64,000 bases of DNA from Acheta domesticus (Eukaryota; Arthropoda; Insecta; Orthoptera; Gryllidae): contig JAHLJT010002630.1 of NCBI GenBank assembly GCA_031308135.1, positions 99,693,608 through 99,757,607 on the forward strand, given 5' to 3'. Under the pieces are notes generated by a model. The model ran no database searches and had not been told where the DNA came from. It saw only the letters and a program-made list of their open reading frames with translations. Position 1 is the stretch's first letter, and each line of letters starts with the position of its first letter. Below are positions 12,000 to 23,303 of this stretch, one piece after another. The translations under genes were made by a program, and so were the position numbers.

Positions 12000-12190
12000 C
12001 TTTCAAAATACTTCACATTTGTTTTTTAAAACAGTTTTTCTCCTATTACAAATCGCACACACTGTTTTCCTGGGTATGCTCATTACAGACAGGTTTTGAA
12101 CAGATGATACATTTCTTTGTTTCCTACTTCTCTCCCAAGGGTACAAATGACATCGTTTTTGGCACGGTTTTAATTTTCTGAGTTGTAGCA
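12000..12190 (-). pseudogene. piggyBac transposase C-terminal cysteine-rich remnant
   Basis: On the minus strand, two frames together show RCHLYPWERSRKQ followed by KCIICSKPVCNEH and a further cysteine. This is the spacing of the cysteine-rich C-terminus of piggyBac transposases (RCxxCP..., CxxCxKPVCxEH). The body of the transposase is absent, and the frame change makes it a pseudogene. Short length keeps confidence low. Confidence 0.4.
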
Positions 12191-12430
12191 TCTGCTTATT
12201 TCCCGATAACGTGTGTTATTGACAGGTTACACTTACTATTGAAACCTGTTTGACTGTCACATTACATTTTACGAACCAAATTCTTTGCAATAGCAACAAT
12301 AAGTAATCGTATGATCTCATGTTTTCTAAAATTCAGTCTGGGTCAACCACACATCTGTCGCTGTACCGTTTACCAGCTAAACCTGGACCGGACACTACTT
12401 CACAAACTCACTCTCCTGACTCATATTACA

Positions 12431-12505
12431 TACTATACTGCGATTTCTCTAACTTGTCCCCCCAAGCAACTCAAAACCCATCTTCGCGATGGAATATGTC
12501 ACCCC
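12431..12505. repeat. Half of an M1 MITE joined to a gag fragment (copy A)
   Basis: TATACTGCGATTTCTCTAAC through ATCTTCGCGATGGAATATGT is the left arm of the M1 MITE family; it ends abruptly at CACCCCAAG where gag-like sequence begins. The equivalent in copy B is 18506-18578. The other arm is absent, so a deletion or recombination joined the two. Confidence 0.65.
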
Positions 12506-12960
12506 AAGTTCTCGCACTGCCTTGCAACATTTTGGTAGAGCATCTGTGTCTTTTGCCCTCACCAAATGACGTAATCGCAAGGTATCTTTCCACGGCCCTC
12601 AATGAACGCGTGCAGGTTTTCCTTCCCATAACCGTGAAATTTTAGAGACTGTGACAACGACACATGTCGCAACCTACTACTACAGTCGGATCCACTCTGA
12701 CTTCTTTCAGCCCTTCAATTTCGGTTCTCAAAGCCGTTACCTGCGTCTCACACTTTTTAACCTCGCCCTTCAATTCAGTGGCGCGCAGTGTCAACCTCGC
12801 ATCGAACTTGTTTAATTACAGCTGCGAACTCGCTACGATTTTCTGCACGCTCGTCTCTATGGAAAGCGACACTTACATCACTCAGGTATCTCCGTTATAT
12901 TCTGATTCTGCTCATTGTGAACGCTGCGAAATGACTGGGAGAGCAGTTTTGGGATATGAA
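12506..12960 (-). pseudogene. Ty3/gypsy gag fragment (copy A)
   Basis: On the minus strand the product shows a coiled-coil part (ENRSEFAAVIKQ) followed by LKEVRVDPTVV, SLKFHGYRKENLHAFMRAVE and a YQMLQGSARTW segment. These align with gag of the complete element at 26494-35634 (SLKFSGDVKENPYSFMRAVE, YQMLQDNARTW), so it is a related but distinct family. It is cut off by the M1 MITE half at 12505 and has frameshifts. No pol sequence follows. Confidence 0.7.
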
Positions 12961-13812
12961 GAACGAATATTCTGGAAACGTTCGCTCGATCACTGTTTCT
13001 CACGGGAAAGCAACCTCCTTTTGTTTCATTTTTGTGTAATAAGTTTCGCTCATTACTAAGAGCACCTCTTGGCGCCGAAAACGTAAGCATTCTTTGAGAA
13101 CTGCGGAGTAGGCGACACTAGTACCAACTTTTGAGAGCATAACCTGTTCTCATGGAACGTTAATACAACGCTCATTGCAACTTGTTCCTTGTGCGAGAAC
13201 ACAACTGCTGTGAAGTCACTGTTTCGGCGTTTGAATTTGGCGATAATGCTAATGTAGGTTAAAACGGAAATCTCCAAGCCGTTTTCTTTGTGAATATAGC
13301 GTTTTGCGTTGAGGACCAAGTAGGAGCTGCCACCTGATGGAGGGATGCTGAACAAACAAGTAGATGCCGCCAAAACCTATTTCAAAACACTCAGAGAAAA
13401 GAAGTTTCGTGCATGAAGTTCCGGAGTCTATAATAAAATCGTTAACATGACTTTGCATTTTTCTGCACATCCTTGGTCCACAACAGATGGTTTGTGATTT
13501 CTGTGACGGGCCGGTCTATCAAGATGGTCAGAGAACTTCTAGTCACCCCACACAATGGGAAGGACTTCCTTTTCTTTGATCAAATAACCGAGATCTGAGC
13601 TTCCTAGCGCTTGTCTGGCGGGGGGTCATAATCTGTAAAAGAATAATTAAAAGCTTTTGGAAAAGCACACATCCAAATTAAATATATTGCTCCGTGTTTG
13701 AAAATGAATTTGGTTAAAAAATTTGGGTGAATTAAATAATTGTTGTTGGGCGCTCTTTTAACGTGAAAAAGGGATGAAACGGAATCCATTGTCACATGGT
13801 TCCTGCCTGAAA
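12961..13812. other. Unassigned sequence upstream of the gag fragment
   Basis: Probably the leader or flank of the gag fragment read on the minus strand. Open frames on the minus strand show no recognised domain. The point near 13418 (gcatgaag) is the empty site of the P-like insertion found in copy B. Confidence 0.4.
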
Positions 13813-14380
13813 GGGGTCGTCCATAAATTACGTACGCTGAAGAGGATGAGAGGGGGTTTGATGCAGTGTTACGCTGCGTTACATAGGGATAGGGGGTATA
13901 AGTTTTAAAGTTACGTGACATGAGTATTTATGTTTTTATATTTTTCAACATTTGCTGAAGTAATTCCTTTTTCAAACTTGTATCAAAGCATAAAAATATT
14001 AACTAATTAATTTTAAAACAAAAATTAAAGATACAAGATGTACATTTTCACAAATCGAGATACTTTATCAATTTTTCATTGGACCTCCAAGATGGAGAAA
14101 AAAATATTAAAACTGGTAAGTAGTTTATTCTAAAATTCATTTAAATTGCCGCAGTAGACTCTCGCATATGATGCGTGTACATGGCTTGTGATGAAAAATT
14201 TTCTCGCCTATGCGTCTTTCCTTCATTCACAACTTGCTCCCACTTCTTGCATTCACAAGGGGATAGGTGTTGTCGCAAGCTTACGTAATTATTTAAAAGG
14301 GGGTTAACGCGCGTTATGGGCGCATTACAGGGGCATTCACAATACTCCAAATTGGAGTTAGGTAATTTATGGACGGTCCA
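13813..14380. mobile_element. Short TIR element (MITE, family M2), copy A
   Basis: Starts GGGGTCGTCCATAAATTACG and ends with the inverted GGTAATTTATGGACGGTCC. Inside are further mirrored blocks (TTACGTGAC near 13912 and CTTACGTAATTA near 14280) and the palindrome TAACGCGCGTTA near 14306. Non-coding. The counterpart in copy B is 21990-22572. Target-site duplication and superfamily are unclear. Confidence 0.55.
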
Positions 14381-14390
14381 TGATAAGTTA

Positions 14391-14410
14391 TATGTGTGTG
14401 TGTATGTATG

Positions 14411-14451
<41 letters not shown>
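14391..14451. repeat. (TG)n/(TATG)n/(TA)n microsatellite
   Basis: Compound microsatellite directly after the M2 element. The copy-B equivalent at 22587-22642 differs in length and phase, as expected of two haplotypes or of assembly slippage. Confidence 0.85.
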
Positions 14452-14455
<4 letters not shown>

Positions 14456-14799
14456 TTAGTATTGCGGACATTGTTCCTGAACCATTCTTACTGCAGGAGA
14501 AACAAGTAAACAAATAAATTTTTCAATATATGTGCATTCAAACAATGTATCTACATTTATTTTTAATTTTTTCTACAATAAATACCCTAAAATACTCTTG
14601 CCTTTTTTGTGCCCAGTAATTAAAGAAAATAAAAGCACAATAAGTAGAATAGTTTTATACTATACACCTCAGGGACCTATGCCACGCAGGTCGGCGCTAA
14701 AGAGATGTGCGTTGAAGGTTTATGAATATAACGTTCGCTCTTATCGCCCGCTCCTTTGAAAGGCGTTGGTTGCAGCAAGAGCTTCGATCGCGACGACAG

Positions 14800-15290
14800 C
14801 AGGTGTTGCTCAAAGAGGAAACGCCGCCACAGGGGAAGAGGGGCGAGGACACTGGGAGAGCGGAGAGAGAGGAAACGGCGGACGCAAGGAGACAGAAGGT
14901 TAGAGTCATTAAGAGCTGGAGATAGATATGGGAAGGAGAGAGCAATTAGAAGAGTGAGAGAGATGGGCAATCGCAGAGCAAGTAGGTGTTGGAGAGAGGT
15001 GTGTAGAAGGATAGTCATTAGGAGTGGGAGAGAGATGAGCTGTGGGAGTGTTGTAGTGAGTAGAAGAGAAATTAAGGGTGGGAGAGTAATTACGGCTGGG
15101 AGAGATATGGGCAGTAGGAGAGTAGGGCTGGTCCTGTGGGGCGAAGGGCGAGGGCGCAGGGCGTGTGCTAGGAGGGCCCGCCGCCCGCCGCCGGGCTGCG
15201 CGGGGCGCAGGAGGCACAGTCAGCATGAGGGAAGGAAGGAGAGAGAGAAAGGGAGATGGGAGGGGAAAGAGGGAGATGATGGGCAAAACA
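14800..15290. repeat. Purine-rich GA tract with length difference between copies
   Basis: GGGAGAG-type degenerate repeats around 14880-15130 followed by a CpG-rich stretch (15130-15215) and GAGAGAAAGGG. Copy B (22990-23270) lacks roughly 200 bp of the degenerate repeats. Long open frames on both strands here come from low-complexity purine composition and are not genes. Confidence 0.65.
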
Positions 15291-15323
15291 ACGTCTGCCG
15301 GGTTTTCCAAGTTGTATACAATT

Positions 15324-15607
15324 CTAAAAATCCTCGCCCGCTCGGTGAAAGCGCCACAGCTCTGCGCAGAAGGCCAGCGCAGACGGCGAAAAGGCCTGCG
15401 CACAGCAGCTGCAGAGGTCCGGAGACGTCTTTCAGCGCCAGAATCTTGGTTTCATTTTCGCACAGCTGTGGTTTGTCCTCCCTTTCTAGACCCATGCGGA
15501 AGAGTGCGCCATAAGATGCGTTAAAATCATCCTTCCACTTACGAAGAAGTCCCGTCTCTTCCACTTGTAGGATAAACAATTTCAAATGTGGAGACCACGG
15601 CCAATTC
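15324..15607 (-). pseudogene. IR gene 2 last exon, copy A (one-base frameshift)
   Basis: On the minus strand the acceptor TCCTTGTCAACAG precedes NWPWSPHLKLFILQVEETGL, the same S2/TM3 exon as 9300-9639. Compared with 23304-23586 it has one additional base in the TM3 region near 15388 (gacggcg versus gacgcg in copy B), which changes the frame after LLCAGLF and removes the normal stop at 15326-15324. Because the other copy is open, this is either an allele-specific null or, more simply, an assembly indel. Confidence 0.75.
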
Positions 15608-16489
15608 CTGTTGACAAGGAGAAAAATTGAAATCTCTTTGAAGATTGTTAGGCGTACTAAAAAAATGGTAACACACTCTAAAGAACGATCATATTGAAAC
15701 ATCTTCCTCACGTAAGAAAACAAATTGTTTGAAAAACAATAAAAGCTGAGAATTGAGACTAATACGATTTGTGTTTTAACAAGAAATTAAAAGTGTTGCT
15801 ACAAATACGTATACTTTTTCGAATCAGTAACGATTGCATAAAATTATAAAACAGTAATTTGTGTCCTTATTAACGTGTCTCAGCTATCACAAGCAAAAAT
15901 CATGGTATCGTATTACGCGCGAAAGTTCAATTTATTCAAAGGTTCAATCATCAACACATTCGACAATACATCCAGAAATTCGAATTTGCAAAGTTGGAAA
16001 ATCATGACATGATGATTGAAGCTAAAGATATTTCACTTCATGAATTCTTTGCTTCAAAATTAGATCTCTAAATATGATTATTAATATTTTTTGGACAATA
16101 TAAGTAGTTTCGACTATTTTTTACAATGTTTCAAATTTGCAAATTGCTATTTCCCGCGCTTCCTCTGCCGGGGAAAATGTTCACGAAATTGACTAAAGTT
16201 TAGATGGATACTGTAATGGGACGGACGCACGCGTCAGGATTCGACGTACGTGCAAAGTATTATTTCTTTAACATTGAGCGCGCTCAAAAGCGGAGGCAAG
16301 AAAAAGTGGGCGCTTTAACTACCTGCGGTGCGCGGGGCATACCGTAGGCAGCCGCCGTCGTATAAAAACACTTTTCCAGATTTAAGGGCGGCAAACTTAT
16401 GAATAATTTCATCAACATTATGCTAAAATCTATAAAAGATTCTAATTGGTGTCACCTCTAAAATGCCCCTGCCCCTCCCTAACTATACT

Positions 16490-16668
16490 TCGGTTTTTCT
16501 TTCTTGGCGCGTGGGGGTGTGTCAATCAAAATGGAATATCTCTCGGTATTTCGCGTCGTTCTCCGTTGTGCCGTCAGTAATCGCATGATCGACAGCCGCT
16601 CCCGCCTCTGTACTCCCACGCTGCAGAACCGAGAACGACGCGATAATACCGTGAGATATTGCATTGGA
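16490..16668. repeat. Foldback MITE, family M1 (copy A)
   Basis: Arms TCTCGGTATTTCGCGTCGTTC and GAACGACGCGATAATACCG pair around about 16585. The outer parts differ from other copies (TTTTCTTTCTTGGCGCGTGGG). The copy-B equivalent is 24470-24650. Confidence 0.72.
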
Positions 16669-16993
16669 AAACGAGTAACGGTGAAAAAGTTGGAAAAACT
16701 GATAACAAAAGCATTATTATCTATTAATATTATCGACCTTAGTAAATGACCTTAATTCCATTTCAAATCTGTAAGGGAATTTTAGGTTTTGCACTGGAAT
16801 TAACCTTGCACAAATTTGTTAAATAATGTATTCTTTATATTTCATTCAGAAACATTTCTAATAATTAAGTAATACCAGAAAGATATTTTTAGTCTTTCGT
16901 TTGAGCAGCTACATGTCATTGTGATGCTTTATCCAGAATGATAAATAAAAAAATCAAAAGAATAGCGTATTCCTTTTAAATGTTTCAACTACT

Positions 16994-17048
16994 GTAATTA
17001 TTATTGTTATTGTTATTATTATTGTTATTATTATTATTATTATTATTG
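16994..17048. repeat. (ATT)n microsatellite
   Basis: Trinucleotide ATT/GTT run; the copy-B equivalent at 24974-25049 is longer. Confidence 0.9.
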
Positions 17049-17432
17049 GAAGCGTAATATGTCCATTCATTAGCATGAACTCTTCCGTTTTCTATGGCAC
17101 ATCTCATTTTCTCTCATACAGCTCTCGTCCTTATTTTCGCTCAAATACTCGTATACACGGGGCCTCATTGTGGCCCAATGCCCGTTGCCTCCTTCATATG
17201 GAAGCTTAGCGGAGTCGTTCTGAAACCTTATTGAGCATCGGATGCTCGGCTTCGAGGCCGAGCGAATTTCGCTCGGTGGATTGCGGCGCCAGCAAAACTC
17301 TATCCTACTCGGCCTGACGTTATGAGGATTTTCTGCGAACTGCCACGACGCTAGAGCAAAATGGTCTCATGCAGGACTCTAGTGTTCCACAAAGGAGGGG
17401 AAAGAAGAGGAAGAAAAGAGAATGGGAATGGA

Positions 17433-18432
17433 NNNNNNNNNNNNNNNNNNNNNNNNNNNNNNNNNNNNNNNNNNNNNNNNNNNNNNNNNNNNNNNNNNNN
17501 NNNNNNNNNNNNNNNNNNNNNNNNNNNNNNNNNNNNNNNNNNNNNNNNNNNNNNNNNNNNNNNNNNNNNNNNNNNNNNNNNNNNNNNNNNNNNNNNNNNN
17601 NNNNNNNNNNNNNNNNNNNNNNNNNNNNNNNNNNNNNNNNNNNNNNNNNNNNNNNNNNNNNNNNNNNNNNNNNNNNNNNNNNNNNNNNNNNNNNNNNNNN
17701 NNNNNNNNNNNNNNNNNNNNNNNNNNNNNNNNNNNNNNNNNNNNNNNNNNNNNNNNNNNNNNNNNNNNNNNNNNNNNNNNNNNNNNNNNNNNNNNNNNNN
17801 NNNNNNNNNNNNNNNNNNNNNNNNNNNNNNNNNNNNNNNNNNNNNNNNNNNNNNNNNNNNNNNNNNNNNNNNNNNNNNNNNNNNNNNNNNNNNNNNNNNN
17901 NNNNNNNNNNNNNNNNNNNNNNNNNNNNNNNNNNNNNNNNNNNNNNNNNNNNNNNNNNNNNNNNNNNNNNNNNNNNNNNNNNNNNNNNNNNNNNNNNNNN
18001 NNNNNNNNNNNNNNNNNNNNNNNNNNNNNNNNNNNNNNNNNNNNNNNNNNNNNNNNNNNNNNNNNNNNNNNNNNNNNNNNNNNNNNNNNNNNNNNNNNNN
18101 NNNNNNNNNNNNNNNNNNNNNNNNNNNNNNNNNNNNNNNNNNNNNNNNNNNNNNNNNNNNNNNNNNNNNNNNNNNNNNNNNNNNNNNNNNNNNNNNNNNN
18201 NNNNNNNNNNNNNNNNNNNNNNNNNNNNNNNNNNNNNNNNNNNNNNNNNNNNNNNNNNNNNNNNNNNNNNNNNNNNNNNNNNNNNNNNNNNNNNNNNNNN
18301 NNNNNNNNNNNNNNNNNNNNNNNNNNNNNNNNNNNNNNNNNNNNNNNNNNNNNNNNNNNNNNNNNNNNNNNNNNNNNNNNNNNNNNNNNNNNNNNNNNNN
18401 NNNNNNNNNNNNNNNNNNNNNNNNNNNNNNNN
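17433..18432. other. Assembly gap of exactly 1000 N
   Basis: A round-number gap, therefore a scaffolding placeholder of unknown true size. All apparent open frames spanning it are artefacts. Given the dovetailing flanks, the real gap may be negative (an overlap). Confidence 0.98.
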
Positions 18433-18578
18433 CTGTACCGTTTACCAGCTAAACCTGGACCGAACACTACTTCACAAACTCACTCTCCTGACTCATACTA
18501 CATGCTATACTGCGATTTCTCTAACTTTGTCCCCCAAGCAACTCAAAACCCATCTTCGCGATGGAATATGTCACCCCA

Positions 18579-19020
18579 AGTTCTCGCACTGCCTTGCAAC
18601 ATTTGGTAGAGCATCTGGGTCTTTTGCCCCTCACCAAATGACGTAATCGCAAGGTATCTTTCCACGGCCCTCATGAACGCGTGCAGGTTTTCCTTCCTAT
18701 AACCGTGAAATTTTAGAGACTGTGACGACACATGTCGCAACCTACCTACTACAGTCGGATCCACTCTGACTTCTTTCAGCCCTTCAATTTCGGTTCTCAA
18801 AGCCGTTACCTGCGTCTCACACTTTTAACCTCGCCCTTCAATTCAGTGCGCGCAGTGTCAACCTTCGCTTCGACTTGTTTAATTACAGCTGCGAACTCGC
18901 TACGATTTTCTGCCACGCTCGTCTCTACGGAAAGCGACACTTACATCACTCAGGTATCTCCGTTATATTCTGATTCTGCTCATTGTGAACGCTGCGAAAT
19001 GACTGGGAGAGCAGTTTGGG
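18579..19020 (-). pseudogene. Ty3/gypsy gag fragment (copy B)
   Basis: Counterpart of 12506-12960. Here one uninterrupted minus-strand frame (from 18800 down to 18543) runs from the LKEVRVDPTVV segment through FMRAVERYLA and YQMLQGSARTW into the MITE half, so copy B is one indel better than copy A. The stretch upstream is a frameshifted coiled-coil piece. Confidence 0.72.
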
Positions 19021-19539
19021 ATATGAAGAACGAATATTCTGGAAACGTTCGCTCGATCTCTGTTTCTCACGGGAAAGCAACCTCCTTTTGTTCATTTTTG
19101 TGTAATAAGTTTCGCTCATTACTAGAGCACCTCTTGGCGCCGGGAAAACGTAAGCATTCTTTGAGAACAGCGGAGTGGCGACACTAGTACCAACTTTTGA
19201 GAGCATAACCTGTTCTCATGGAACGTTAATACACGCTCATTGCAACTTCTTCCTTGTGCGAGAACACAACTGCTGTGAAGTCACTGTTTCGGCGTTTGAA
19301 TTTGGCGATAATGCTAATGTAGGTTAAACGGAAATCTCCAAGCCGTTTTCTTTGTGAATATAGCGTTTTGCGTTGAGGACCAAGTAGGAGCTGCCACCTG
19401 ATGGAGGGATGCTGAACTAACAAGTAGATGCCGCCTTATTTCAAAACACTCAGAGAAAAGAAGTTTCGTGCATGAAGCATGGAGGAATATAGAACAGGAG
19501 TGGAAACTCGTGTGGCACCATCTACAATAAGGTACAGGA

Positions 19540-20920
19540 GTTAAATCGACAACACTGCACTCTGTGGCCAGAAAGGATACTTCTTGATCGCTGAACCAGC
19601 TGGCTCAGGTGCACGGTACTCGATCTACTTTTTGGGCATACAATGTAAATAATAACCTCCATAACAGCACGTAGAACGATATTGGCGCGATGTATAAAAA
19701 GTACAAAATTTAAGCAAGGGAAGAAAAAGTTGGCAACTAATAAAAACAAACTTTTTTCTGTATTCATAAAATTTATTCTGAAAACAATCTTACATGATCA
19801 CATAAGTACAATACAAATACAGAAGAATAATAATCTGGTATTGTAGACACCATCAAATTACTATTTAAATAGATTTTGACATACAAATATACTATGTGTT
19901 AATAAAATTATAATTGTATCTCCACCATCTTTTCATATTATAACACAAAACGAATCAATTTTATAATTAGCAGAAATGCTTTCATATCAACATAAAATGA
20001 TTTACATCTTAGATAAGATGTAGTTTATTTTACTATCAATTTATGTCATGACTACGACACTGTTAATACACCACATAATCATAGAAATAAATTGTCACAA
20101 AGGAAATATTTGGTACCTCTTGGACCCGAGTTCATGACTTCTGTTATGCAGACATCTCTATCAACTGGGCTAAGAATCAAACACTGCATTCATGACACTT
20201 TTCTTGCAAGGAAAATAAAAATCTACCTGCATATTTGGTGTATTGCCTGTATTTTTGTGATAATTCATGTTCCATAATTAAAAATAATTTAATTGAACCT
20301 AACATTCACGTAAGAACCTTAAAACAGTTACATTAGAAATTCGTATAAATTCTGTAACAGCAATAGTAACATATTTATACATTTTATTAATCCTGATTAA
20401 ATGGTGATTTTGAAATGTGAAGTTATTGAATTACATATACAGTCAATTAGTTTGACAACACCATTAAAAATTATTACAAACCTACAGAAATTCTTTCCAC
20501 TAGATTGTAGATAGGAGAATATATTCTTATATACATAGTTATACATCCAGAAACATGTCATTCAGACCTCCTGATATTTTAACCTCTTCCAGATCTGCAG
20601 TATAGTTTGAAGAAGCTACATATCCTAATATGAATATTATTAGTTTAAAACATGTGTTCTTTCTTGTAATTCATCACATTTTCATTCAAACCATGTAATT
20701 GGAGGGTAATAAACTGGTAAGATTTAAAAGCTTAAATTCAACACAATGGACTGCAAAGAAGTATCCATTTGTGGTGCAAAGCTAGTGAAAAAAAAATGTA
20801 TAAATAAAAACTTATTCATTGAGGTTGGAATACTACTGTTGCTCTGCCTATTTATTTATGAATCAGTGGTATTCAAGTGAATTGCTCAAGGATATTTTCA
20901 TGCGATTCAGACCTCTTCTT
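19540..20920. other. Interior of the P-like element, no coding sequence seen
   Basis: Strongly AT-rich. The longest minus frame (19522-19767) shows no recognised motif, and nothing resembling the P transposase catalytic or GTP-binding parts was found. Confidence 0.5.
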
Positions 20921-21203
20921 CTCTTACTTCTCCCGCTGATCGGATTCTATGCTTCAGGTTACAGACTTGGTGCCGAGTGACCTGTAATGAAAGCATATAT
21001 TTGAAATATGTAATGCAGGAACACCACACCCGAAATTCTCAAGCATCAAGGTGGTACACTATTAAAATTTAGGCCTATAAAATAATGACATTAAACTCTT
21101 AAGGTATCTGAAATGTTCGGAACGATACATGAAATTGCACAACACTAGACGGAAATACCGTTCAATTACAGTAACTCATCATAACTCAAAATATTTCACT
21201 CAC

Positions 21204-21294
21204 CTTCCCATTTCGGAGGAAAACCTGAAGAAACTTTATTTTCATTATCCTGCCGAACAACTTTGGCACATCCTTGGGCCCAACATTTAGTCAT
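21204..21294 (-). CDS. THAP-like first exon of the P-like element
   Basis: The minus-strand frame from ATG 21294 gives MTKCWAQGCAKVV and continues to GFPPKWE, then a perfect donor (GAAG before GTGAGT at 21203). A start M-x-x-C-x4-C followed by a late FP motif is how THAP zinc-finger domains begin, and P transposases have an N-terminal THAP domain that binds subterminal DNA. An acceptor-like site (TTTCATTACAG) on the minus strand near 20986 would join a short exon that reaches a stop after about eight codons, so any product is truncated here. Only about a third of a THAP domain is visible, so the domain call rests on motif spacing plus the P-like ends. Confidence 0.45.
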
Positions 21295-21989
21295 TGTCAT
21301 CTGCAACACTTGACATAAACCACCAAAAAAGCTCGCAAACGAAATGTCACAAACACGTTGATATGAGCATCGCCGTCTCTTCAGCAAAAAATAAATTAGT
21401 GGATGAAATGAATGGTAGAAGGTTCATAAGCTCGCACCGCTACCTGACGAGCAAATTACCGAAGCAGGGTTTGAAATTACGCATGTACCTTAAAATAGAT
21501 GTCGCCACATGGAAACGATGCTAGCGAATCCTCTAGTCCATACTCTCAAACAGCGAGAGTTTCCCCTCCTTTTGTATATTCCTCCATGCATGAAGTCCCG
21601 GAGTCTATAATAAAAACGTTAACATGACTTTGCATTTTCCTGCACATCCTTGGTCCACAACAGATGGTTCGTGACTTCTGTTCGGGCCGGCCTATCAAGA
21701 GGGTCAGAGAACTTCTGGTCACCCCACACAATGGGAAGGACTTCCTTTTCTTTGATCAAATAACCGAGATCTGAGCTTCCTAGCGCTCGTCTGGCGGGGG
21801 GTCATAATCTGTAAAGAATAATTAAAAGCTCTTGGGAAAGGCACACACCCAAATGAACACATATTGCTCTTTTTTGAAAAATGAATTTGTTAAAAATTTG
21901 GGTGAATTAAATAATTATTGATGGACGCTCTTTTTTAACGTGAAAAAGGGATGAAACGGAATCCATTGTCACCTGGTTCCTGCCTGAAA

Positions 21990-22572
21990 GGGGTCTTCCA
22001 TAAATTACGTAACGCTGAAGAGAATGAGAGGGGGGGTTTGATGCAGTGTTACGCTGCGTTACATAGGGATAGGGGGTATAAGTTTTAATGTTACGTGACA
22101 TGAGTATTTATGTTTTTATATTTTTCAACATTTGCTGAAATAATTCCCTTTTGAAACTTGTATCAAAGCATAAAAATATTAACTAATTAATTTTAAAACA
22201 AAAATTAAAGATACAAGATGTACATTTTCACAAATCGAGATACTTTATCAATTTTTCAATTGGACCTCCAAGATGGAGAAAAAATATTGAAAACTGGTAA
22301 GTAGTTTATTCTAAAATTCATTTAAATTGCCGCAGTAGACTCTCGCGTATGATGCGTGTACATGGCTTGTGATGAAAAATTTTTCTCGCCTATGCGTCTT
22401 TCCTTCATTCACAACTTGCTCCACTTCTTGCATTTCACAAGGGGGAAGGTGTTGTCCGCAAGCTTACGTAATTATTTAAAAGGGGTTCAAACGCGCGTTA
22501 TGGGCGCATTACAGGGGGAGAGGGGGCATTCACAATACTCCAAATTGGAGTTAGGTAATTTATGGACGGTCC
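21990..22572. mobile_element. Short TIR element (MITE, family M2), copy B
   Basis: Counterpart of 13813-14380, with the same termini (GGGGTCTTCCATAAATTACG and inverted GTAATTTATGGACGGTCC). Confidence 0.55.
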
Positions 22573-23303
22573 ATGATAAGTTATTATGTGTGTATGTATA
22601 TATAATATATAATATATATTATATATATATATATATAATATTTTAGTATTGCGGACATTGTTCCTGAACCATTCTTACTGCAGGAGAAAACAAGTAACAA
22701 ATAAATTTTTCCATATATGTGCATTCAAAACAATGTATCTACATTTATTTTTAATTTTTTTACAATAAATACCCTAAAATACTCTTGCCTTTTTTGTGCC
22801 CAGTAATTAAAGAAAATAAAAAGCACAATAAGTAGAATAGTTTTATTACTATACACCTCAGGGACCTATGCCACGCAGGTCGGCGCTAAAGAGATGTGCG
22901 TTGAAGGTTTATGAATATGACGTTCACTCTTATCGCCCGCTCCTTTGAAAGGCGTTGGTTGCAGCAAGAGGTTCGATCGCGACGACAGCAGGTGTTGCTC
23001 AAAGAGGAAACGCCGCCACAGGGGAAGAGGGGCCGAGGACACTGCGAGAGCGGGGAGAGAGAACGGCGGACGCAAGGAGAGAGATATGGGCAGTGGGAGA
23101 GTAGGGCTGGCCCTGTGGGGCGAAGGGCCGAGGGCGCAGGGCGTGTGCTGGGAGGGCGCGCCGCCCGCCGCCGGGCTGCGCTGGGCGCAGGAGGCACAGT
23201 CAGCATGAGGGAAGGAAGGAGAGAGAGAAAGGGAGATGGGAGGGGAAAGAGGGAGATGATGGGCAAAACAACGTCTGCCGGGTTTTCCAAGTTGTTTACA
23301 ATT

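Larger units (their letters stand above)
12361..17432. repeat. Haplotype/duplicate copy A (left of the 1000-N gap)
   Basis: Nearly identical to 18433-25429 over its whole length once the 2.1-kb insertion 19478-21588 is removed from the latter. Copy A begins matching exactly where the sequence right of the gap starts (ctgtaccgtttaccag) and stops matching only because the gap begins (aatgggaatgga). That is a dovetail overlap of two contig ends. Differences are scattered substitutions, one-base homopolymer indels, an about 200-bp extra purine-rich block at 14890-15115, and the missing P-like element. Confidence 0.88.
19478..21588 (-). mobile_element. P-element-like transposon, probably internally deleted (2.1 kb)
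   Basis: Present in copy B and absent at the corresponding site of copy A (near 13418), which gives a direct filled/empty comparison. Termini: CATGGAGGAATATA at 19478 and its exact inverse ending 21588. The inverted repeat extends to about 32 bp with only three mismatches, close to the 31-bp repeats of Drosophila P, which also start CATG. The flanking duplication is CATGAAG (19471-19477 and 21589-21595), 7 bp as assembled; it would be 8 bp (GCATGAAG), as in P, if one G of a GG pair was lost. A second, subterminal inverted repeat pairs 19510-19537 with 21483-21511 (TAAGGTAC core). Near the right end, on the minus strand, lies a THAP-like exon (21204-21294). The middle (19540-20900) is AT-rich with no transposase seen, so it is likely non-autonomous. 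Confidence 0.7.

Noticed and set aside
13249..13470. IIDSGTSC motif suggestive of a retroviral-type protease
   Set aside because: No other protease features and no conserved frame around it; the same spot is simply the P-like element's insertion site.
14677..15514. Frames of 110-250 codons on both strands
   Set aside because: They lie in purine-rich low-complexity sequence whose length changes between the two copies; composition is repetitive and no domain is visible. The real coding in this area is the minus-strand IR exon 15324-15607.
17361..18646. Long open frames of about 360-425 codons on both strands
   Set aside because: They consist almost entirely of the 1000-N gap; N codons contain no stops.
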